Assembly: GCA_016205125.1 (NCBI GenBank)
Contig: JACQJE010000145.1
Location: 1 to 11,824 of the forward strand
Origin: Deltaproteobacteria bacterium
GTDB taxonomy: Bacteria; Bdellovibrionota; O2-12-FULL-43-9; JACQJE01
Length of the DNA stretch: 11,824 nt
Direction of reading: 5' to 3'
The position numbers and the translations under genes are program-made. Below, in pieces: positions 7,187-11,824 of this stretch. The first letter of the stretch is position 1, and the number at the start of each line of letters is the position of its first letter. A model generated the notes under the pieces. It did no database searches. It had not been told where the DNA came from and was given only the letters and a program-made list of their open reading frames with translations.

Positions 7187-8044
7187 ATGAGTTTCATTCA
7201 TCCTACGGCGGTGATTCATCCGGAATCTGAAGTGGCAGAGGGGGTCGAAATCGGTCCCTATTGTGTTGTGGGTTCCCGCGTGCGCATTGAAAGCGGGTGC
7301 AAGCTGGCTTCCCACGTGGTGTTACAGGGTCCGCTCACGATGGGGAAGGATAATTTTGTCGATCACTTTGCCTCTTTGGGAGGCGCGCCCCAGCATCTGA
7401 CATCGAAGAACAATGAAGATTCCCTTTTGAAGATCGGAGCTGGCAACATTATTCGGGAACATGTCACCCTCAGCCGGGGGACGCGCGAGGGGGGAGGGAT
7501 CACCTCTATCGGAGACCACAATTTGATTATGGCGATGGTGCATATTGGCCACGACTGCAAAATTGGCAGTCACACGATCATTGCGAGTGGAACGGGGATT
7601 GCGGGACACGTGGTGCTGGAGGATTACGTCTACTTAAGCGGACTCGTTGGCATTAGTCAGAGGTGCCACATTGGAAAGTTGAGTTACGTTGTCGGATTTA
7701 CTGGAATTTCTCGGGATATTCCCCCATTTACCATCGCGGCAGGTTCTGATGAAGACCGGAGACTCGTGAAGATCTTCGGAATCAACAGTGTGGGATTACA
7801 GCGGCGCAATTACTCACCAGAGGTCATCGGAGCTTTGCGCAAAGCATTTAAGATTCTCTTTCATTCAGGGATGACCATTCAGGAGGCTATCTCTGCTGTG
7901 CGGGAACAGATCTCTGGCATTCCAGAAGTCGATCACTTGACTCAATTCATCGAAAACTCTGAATGCGGCATCGCTCCCCGCGGAGAGGAATCTCATTCCA
8001 CGCAGCAGGCTGCCTGGGGACCCCGAGTTAAGGTCGCCGATTGA
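7187..8044 (+). CDS. lpxA: Acyl-ACP--UDP-N-acetylglucosamine O-acyltransferase (LpxA), divergent
   Basis: LpxA catalyses the first lipid A step, moving a 3-hydroxyacyl chain from ACP to UDP-GlcNAc. The 285 residues show the left-handed beta-helix hexapeptide repeats over about 1-185, then a C-terminal helical domain (GLQRRNYSPEVI...). The catalytic His and its Asp partner are His122-Asp123 in VHIGHDC, matching E. coli His125/Asp126. His141 (AGHV) matches His144, and Gly170 matches the Gly173 acyl-chain ruler. Oddities: the usual VHQF is ISQR, so Ser157 replaces E. coli His160. The IAQGNHA stretch is IAAGSDE with about five extra residues. The tail is about 20 residues longer than E. coli LpxA. 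No LpxD-type N-terminal domain is present. GAGG at 7175-7178 serves as ribosome site. Specificity may differ from UDP-GlcNAc. Confidence 0.88.
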   Translation: MSFIHPTAVIHPESEVAEGVEIGPYCVVGSRVRIESGCKLASHVVLQGPLTMGKDNFVDHFASLGGAPQHLTSKNNEDSLLKIGAGNIIREHVTLSRGTREGGGITSIGDHNLIMAMVHIGHDCKIGSHTIIASGTGIAGHVVLEDYVYLSGLVGISQRCHIGKLSYVVGFTGISRDIPPFTIAAGSDEDRRLVKIFGINSVGLQRRNYSPEVIGALRKAFKILFHSGMTIQEAISAVREQISGIPEVDHLTQFIENSECGIAPRGEESHSTQQAAWGPRVKVAD

Positions 8045-9006
8045 AAAGCATGTCGACTGCAGTGTATAGAACTCTCTCGTCAAAGCCCCTTAGAGTTGGT
8101 GTGATTGGTGTCGGCCATTTGGGCCAATATCATGTTGAAAAATATGCCGCGCTCCCCGAAGTCGATCTGATCGGCGTCTACGATGTCGATCCATCGCGCA
8201 GAGATGAAATTGCTTTGCGCCATCAGACGCGCTCCTTCCGCCGTCTAAACGATCTCCTGCGCGAGGTGGCGGCCGTGAGCGTCGCGGCACCGACAACGGC
8301 ACATTATGAAATCACTGCAGCCTGTCTCGAACAAGGGGTGGATGTGCTGGTCGAAAAGCCGATCACTGACTCTTCCGCGACAGCGAAAGCCTTGGTTGAT
8401 CTTGCCGACAAAATGGGGAGACTTTTACAGGTAGGCCATATTGAGAGGTTTAATCCCGCCTTTCAGACCCTCCTGCCCCATCTCGAATCTCCTTTTTTCT
8501 TCGAGGCGTACCGATGGTCTCAATGGCCAAAGCGAAATCTCGATGTCGATGTGATCTTTGATTTGATGATTCACGATATCGATTTAGCGCTTCAACTTTT
8601 TCCTGAGAAAAAAGTGTCTCATATTGAAGCGTTAGGGTCTTCTCTGAGCGGAAGCGGCGTTGATGCGGCAGAAGCCCGGGTTCGATTTGCTGACAACTCT
8701 CACGCCCTTTTTTCGGTGAGTCGCCTTTCGCACCGAGCTGAAAGACTCCTGCGCGTCCATCAGGATAAAGGAATCTTCCATGTCGATCTCCTCTCTCAAC
8801 GCATTGTCTGCTCTTCGCCGGGAGAACCTCTTAAGGAGATCCCTTTGCAAGAGACACCTGAGAAGGATGCTTTGTCGAGAGAGCTGAGCGCATTTGCTTC
8901 CGCTTCCCTTTCCCGCACCTCTCCGCTAGTATCGGCTGCCGATGGCTTGCGGGCCATCGGTTTGGCAGAGCAGATTCGCAATGCCATGATGCTGGCAGGG
9001 GTATGA
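8041..9006 (+). CDS. Gfo/Idh/MocA family oxidoreductase of the lipid A cluster (GnnA-like)
   Basis: This is a predicted NAD(P)-dependent sugar-nucleotide dehydrogenase. The N-terminal Rossmann fold shows GVGHLGQYH at 23-31. The family lysine motif EKP lies at 105-107 (VLVEKPI), and GHIERFNPAF follows at 132-141. The C-terminal alpha/beta domain carries the active-site stretch DLMIHDIDLAL around 174-184, and the length (321) is somewhat short but complete. Its place between lpxA and lpxB recalls GnnA, which with aminotransferase GnnB makes UDP-GlcNAc3N in Leptospira and Acidithiobacillus. No GnnB lies here, so the assignment is by family and context only. The start is TTG 8041, overlapping the lpxA stop as TTGA, with AAGG at 8030-8033 seven bases upstream. 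ATG 8050 is the alternative. The end overlaps lpxB by ATGA. Confidence 0.85.
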   Translation: MKSMSTAVYRTLSSKPLRVGVIGVGHLGQYHVEKYAALPEVDLIGVYDVDPSRRDEIALRHQTRSFRRLNDLLREVAAVSVAAPTTAHYEITAACLEQGVDVLVEKPITDSSATAKALVDLADKMGRLLQVGHIERFNPAFQTLLPHLESPFFFEAYRWSQWPKRNLDVDVIFDLMIHDIDLALQLFPEKKVSHIEALGSSLSGSGVDAAEARVRFADNSHALFSVSRLSHRAERLLRVHQDKGIFHVDLLSQRIVCSSPGEPLKEIPLQETPEKDALSRELSAFASASLSRTSPLVSAADGLRAIGLAEQIRNAMMLAGV

Positions 9007-10256
9007 AAAAAGCGAAGTCGATTCTGATCGTCGCCGGAGAAGCATCTTCGGATAACTATGCGGCAGATGTTGTCGAAGCCTTCCAGCAGAAGATGGAAGA
9101 GCCGGTTCGTTTTTTTGGGATTGGAGGCCCTCGCCTTGAAAAATTAGGCGTGGAACTTCTGTTTCGCGCGGAAGATCTCGCGGTTGTTGGCGGTCCCTCA
9201 GAGATCATTGGAAAGCTCGGCCTTGTCTTTCGGGCATTGCGCAGTTTACGGAAGAGGGCTGCAGGAGAGAGACCCGATCTTGCCCTTCTCCTCGACATGC
9301 CCGATTTCAATCTCCGTCTCGCGCCTCTGCTTTCAAAGCTGCATGTTCCTGTTCTCTATTATATTAGTCCGCAAGTTTGGGCATGGAGGTCTTCCCGCGT
9401 CAAGATTCTGGAAAAATCCGTTCGAAAACTTCTCGCCATTCTCCCCTTCGAGGTGGAATGGTATCGCGGACGAACTCAAACTTTGGAGGTTTCGTTCGTC
9501 GGCCACCCTCTTTTGGATCGCCTCTCTCCGCGGTGGAACCGTGAAGAGATGAGGAGGAGACTCGACTGCTCTTCAGACGATCTTTTGATCGCCCTCTTGC
9601 CTGGAAGCCGTGAAGGGGAGGTGAAAGCTCTTTTTCCAGCGATGCTGGAGGGGGCGCGATTCATCCAAAAAGAGTTGATGCGGGCACGTTTTGTCGTTCC
9701 CTTAGCCTCCACATTGCGCCGCACGATGTGTGAGGAGATCGTGTCGCAATACCCCATCGATATTGAGATTGTGGAAGATGGCACTTACGAAACCCTCAAT
9801 GGTGCCGATTTTGCCATTGTCTGCTCTGGCACCGCGACACTCGAGGCGGCACTCTTTGGTGTTCCGATGGTGATCGTTTACCGGCTTTCTCCGCTCTCTT
9901 CCCAGATCGGGCGCTTTTTGATTCAGACCCCTTACATGGGGCTTGTGAATATCATAGCGGGTCGGGAACTCTGTCCTGAATTACTGCAGAACGAAGTGAG
10001 CGGAGAGGGGATCGCAGAAGCGGTCTTATCGATTCTCGAAGATCCCGCGCATTATCGATGGATCAGAGAGGAACTGACTCATCTGAGAAAAAAACTGGGA
10101 TCCCCCGGCGCGAGCCAGCGAGTGGCTGAAGAGATGTCCAAAATCCTCCATCTACCTTCAGTCGCAAAACCGCAGATCCACCAGCGACGAGGCGTATGGA
10201 GCACCACACAAAGTAAAAAGTTTCAGTCATGTGGTGCGGAATCGAGCGAGGACTAA
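9003..10256 (+). CDS. lpxB: Lipid-A-disaccharide synthase
   Basis: LpxB (GT19) joins UDP-2,3-diacylglucosamine to 2,3-diacylglucosamine-1-phosphate (lipid X) at the inner membrane. The family signatures are in order: IVAGEASSD (9-17), LDMPDFN with Asp98, YYISPQVWAWR (119-129), FVGHPLLD, LLPGSREGEV (198-207), CSGTATLEAA, and NIIAGRELCPELLQ. Ser16 replaces the usual Gly of the AGE(A/T)SGD motif. The protein has 417 residues against 382 in E. coli. The extra length is mainly a C-terminal tail of about 34 residues (from 384) without recognisable family sequence, encoded by a palindrome-containing stretch. ATG 9003 overlaps the preceding stop, with GCAGGGG just upstream. No msbA follows, unlike many related clusters. 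Confidence 0.94.
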   Translation: MKKAKSILIVAGEASSDNYAADVVEAFQQKMEEPVRFFGIGGPRLEKLGVELLFRAEDLAVVGGPSEIIGKLGLVFRALRSLRKRAAGERPDLALLLDMPDFNLRLAPLLSKLHVPVLYYISPQVWAWRSSRVKILEKSVRKLLAILPFEVEWYRGRTQTLEVSFVGHPLLDRLSPRWNREEMRRRLDCSSDDLLIALLPGSREGEVKALFPAMLEGARFIQKELMRARFVVPLASTLRRTMCEEIVSQYPIDIEIVEDGTYETLNGADFAIVCSGTATLEAALFGVPMVIVYRLSPLSSQIGRFLIQTPYMGLVNIIAGRELCPELLQNEVSGEGIAEAVLSILEDPAHYRWIREELTHLRKKLGSPGASQRVAEEMSKILHLPSVAKPQIHQRRGVWSTTQSKKFQSCGAESSED

Positions 10257-10318
10257 GGGCGAAAAATTCGCGCGCATAGCTGAAGAGCGCGTCCGAGCGT
10301 CCGAGGAGTCGGTGGATC
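10175..10318. repeat. Palindrome-rich element across the lpxB end and lpxB-lpxK spacer
   Basis: GATCCACC (10175-10182) and GGTGGATC (10311-10318) are perfect 8-base inverted repeats bounding the stretch. Inside are GCACCACA/TGTGGTGC (10201-10208, 10230-10237), GCGAA/TTCGC (10259-10263, 10267-10271) and the alternative stem CGCGC/GCGCG (10271-10275, 10287-10291). A direct repeat GTCCGAG occurs at 10291-10297 and 10299-10305. The 5' half encodes the unmatched LpxB tail, and the rest is the 92-base spacer before lpxK. It looks like a REP-like insertion or structured RNA; copy number is unknown. Confidence 0.5.
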
Positions 10319-10348
10319 AAGGATGTATCGCATGACGGGTTCACAAAG

Positions 10349-11419
10349 ATGATTTATTTTCCGAAAATTCTCCGCTGGATCAGTCCGGTCATCAATTTTT
10401 GCTATGTCGGGGGGGCTGTTGTGCATCAGAAGATGTATGACTGGAAAATCCTCAGAAAAAAAAGCGCGCCACTCCTGGTTGTTTCAGTCGGCAGTATTAT
10501 TAGCGGCGGCGCTGGAAAAACCCCCTTTGTCATCTGGCTTGCTTCCCTCCTTCAGGGGAAGGGGTACCGAGTGGCGGTGCTCAGCCGCGGGTATAAAAGG
10601 GAGAAGAGTGTCAATGGCCGGGAGTCTCTCATTGTTTCCGACGGCCGCACGTTGCTTTGCACGCCGCAAGAGGGGGGGGATGAGCCCCTCTTGATCGCCC
10701 GACACCTCTGCGGTGTGCCGGTTGTGGTCGGGAAAGACCGCCATGCGGCGGCGCTTCTTGCCCTTTCCTGTTGGGGAACAGAAATCGTCCTCCTCGATGA
10801 CGGAATGCAGCACCGCCGTCTAGCCAAAGATCTGGAGATTGTTTTAGTAGACGCCACTCGTCCTTTGGGTGAGGGACTCCCCCTCTCTCAGCGCGATCCG
10901 GGAAGCGCGCTGAAACGCGCTGATCTTCTCGTGTTGACACGGACGGGAGAAATCGAGCAGAGCGTCCTTGAAGAGTTGAGGATGAAGTTGAGGAGAGAGT
11001 GTGGCGCTCCTCTGATTGAAACAGCGCACAGGCTTGAAAAGATTGAAAAAATTGATTCCGGCGAGTCTGTTTCTCAAGAATGGCTCAAGGGTCTTCGGCT
11101 CTTTGCCTTTGCCGGAATAGCAAATCCAGAGTCATTTGATAGACTTCTGAGAGATCAAGGGATCCGCGCAGTTGGAAAGGAGTGGTTTCGGGATCATCAA
11201 AAATACGATCAGCGGGTGATCGCTTCGATCCTGAAAATGGCAAAGGAGGCGGGTGCCGAGGCTTTGGTGACAACCTCCAAAGACGCTGTGAAGCTGAATC
11301 AGGCACAATTCTTGCATATTCCTCTCTATGTGGTTTCTGTGGGCATAAAGCTCATAACCACTGATGATAACTCATTTTTTGAGCAATTTCAGGCATGTTT
11401 AAAAGTCAATATTCAGTGA
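10349..11419 (+). CDS. lpxK: Tetraacyldisaccharide 4'-kinase
   Basis: LpxK phosphorylates the 4' position of the lipid A disaccharide at the inner membrane, using ATP. The 356 residues begin with the usual amphipathic or membrane-associated N-terminus (FPKILRWISPVINFCY). The P-loop GGAGKTP follows at 53-59 within the family pattern VGSIISGGAGKTPFV, then VLSRGYKR (78-84), GGDEPLLIA (109-117) and LLDDGMQHRRL (148-158). The usual PAGxLREP stretch is replaced by LPLSQRDPG (177-185). The C-terminal DHHxY motif reads DHQKY, and TTSKDAVKL is kept. Start ATG 10349 has no strong ribosome site. A nine-codon reading frame at 10323-10352 ends in TGA overlapping this ATG, which could couple translation, but this is speculative. 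Confidence 0.92.
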   Translation: MIYFPKILRWISPVINFCYVGGAVVHQKMYDWKILRKKSAPLLVVSVGSIISGGAGKTPFVIWLASLLQGKGYRVAVLSRGYKREKSVNGRESLIVSDGRTLLCTPQEGGDEPLLIARHLCGVPVVVGKDRHAAALLALSCWGTEIVLLDDGMQHRRLAKDLEIVLVDATRPLGEGLPLSQRDPGSALKRADLLVLTRTGEIEQSVLEELRMKLRRECGAPLIETAHRLEKIEKIDSGESVSQEWLKGLRLFAFAGIANPESFDRLLRDQGIRAVGKEWFRDHQKYDQRVIASILKMAKEAGAEALVTTSKDAVKLNQAQFLHIPLYVVSVGIKLITTDDNSFFEQFQACLKVNIQ

Positions 11420-11824
11420 ATCTATTGAGGACGCTATTCGGTTGTCATCCCTCGCCCCGCCAAGGGCGAAGCTTTTCTGTTCTTTTTATTGCCATCTTCC
11501 TTTCAATTTTTATGACCGCTGTTTTAGGATGCGCTCATCTCCCCACCAGGAAAGTACCCTTGGATGTACCGCCAGATTTGGAAATTACGATAGAAGAAAT
11601 AGAAGAAGAAGCTGTTTCAGCAGAACTCTACAAGGCGGGGCAAAAAAAGAAAGAGGTGAAGAGAGAGGACGAACGGGATGGGAAGAATCCGATTCGTATC
11701 GGAGAAGGGATCGTTCTTGAAATGAGTTGGTTTGGAATTCCAGCCCTAGACGTGACGATTGAAACTCCGGCGCTCGTTGAAATCAACGGCCGCAAGGCGT
11801 ATCGTGTTGTCGGAAAAGCCGAAA
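11416..11824 (+). CDS. Probable DUF3108 lipoprotein, 5' part (cut by window end)
   Basis: An open frame runs off the window end in the frame of GTG 11416, which overlaps the lpxK stop as GTGA. ATG 11395 and TTG 11425 are alternatives. The product starts with a basic stretch (RQGRSF), then a hydrophobic segment ending in lipobox VLGC. The Cys is codon 39 (11530-11532), so it is likely a lipoprotein. A Glu/Lys-rich linker follows, then IRIGEGIVLEMSWFGIPALDVTIE, which resembles the start of DUF3108 domains. The function of this family is not established. The recognition is by eye and moderate. Only about 136 residues are present. The n-region is unusually long for a lipoprotein signal and contains a second Cys, so the true start is uncertain. 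Confidence 0.65.
   Translation, partial: MNLLRTLFGCHPSPRQGRSFSVLFIAIFLSIFMTAVLGCAHLPTRKVPLDVPPDLEITIEEIEEEAVSAELYKAGQKKKEVKREDERDGKNPIRIGEGIVLEMSWFGIPALDVTIETPALVEINGRKAYRVVGKAE
11452..11490 (+). terminator. Terminator-like hairpin with T-rich tail after lpxK
   Basis: TCGCCC (11452-11457) pairs perfectly with GGGCGA (11464-11469) around a six-base loop. It is followed by a T-rich run (11473-11490) broken by C and G. It lies 33 bases after the lpxK stop but inside the N-terminal codons of the following lipoprotein frame. It may therefore act as an attenuator, or be only coding sequence that happens to fold. Confidence 0.3.

Noticed and set aside
10323..10352. Nine-codon leader peptide before lpxK
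   Set aside because: GGTGG is a weak ribosome site and so short a frame is likely by chance; not listed as a gene.
11442..11720. Alternative 92-residue frame at the right end
   Set aside because: It is a shadow in another frame; the frame with the lipobox and DUF3108-like segment continues to the window end and is the better candidate.
1..11824. CRISPR array, prophage, transposase or defence genes
   Set aside because: No regularly spaced repeats and no such protein motifs were seen; the window is core outer-membrane and lipid A genes.

Overview
The window is a conserved outer-membrane biogenesis and lipid A locus from a diderm (Gram-negative) bacterium. Every gene lies on the + strand and genes either overlap or are separated by fewer than 100 bases, as expected of one long transcription unit. 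Base composition looks close to half G+C. The order lysS - lolC/E - lolD - bamA - skp - fabZ - lpxA - Gfo/Idh oxidoreductase - lpxB - lpxK resembles the arrangement in former Deltaproteobacteria, Nitrospirota and related uncultivated lineages. The sequence alone does not fix the taxon.

Layout. Bases 1-167 hold no gene but contain two repeat-like, hairpin-forming elements, the first cut by the window edge. A tRNA-Val(UAC) follows at 168-240, then lysyl-tRNA synthetase. Next come the lipoprotein-release ABC transporter (membrane subunit and ATPase, overlapping by ATGA), the outer-membrane assembly factor BamA, and a Skp/OmpH periplasmic chaperone. The lipid A and fatty-acid block follows: fabZ, lpxA, a Gfo/Idh/MocA oxidoreductase, lpxB and lpxK. 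The window ends inside a probable DUF3108 lipoprotein whose start overlaps lpxK.

How the genes work together. LolC/E and LolD extract lipoproteins from the inner membrane. Skp escorts unfolded outer-membrane proteins to BamA. FabZ supplies hydroxyacyl chain-elongation chemistry. LpxA, LpxB and LpxK carry out the first acylation, the disaccharide-forming step and the 4'-kinase step of lipid A synthesis.

Most worth a second look: (1) lpxD is absent from its usual place between skp and fabZ. An 85-bp inverted-repeat element that can fold as a three-way junction, flanked by TAAATG direct repeats, sits there instead. (2) A lone GnnA-like oxidoreductase lies between lpxA and lpxB with no aminotransferase partner, next to an LpxA with changed active-site residues. 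(3) msbA is absent between lpxB and lpxK, and that junction is a palindrome-rich stretch running into a non-homologous LpxB C-terminal tail. (4) LolD, LpxB and LpxK have substitutions in normally strict motifs. No wholly new multi-gene system is visible; this is a core locus with unusual local features.
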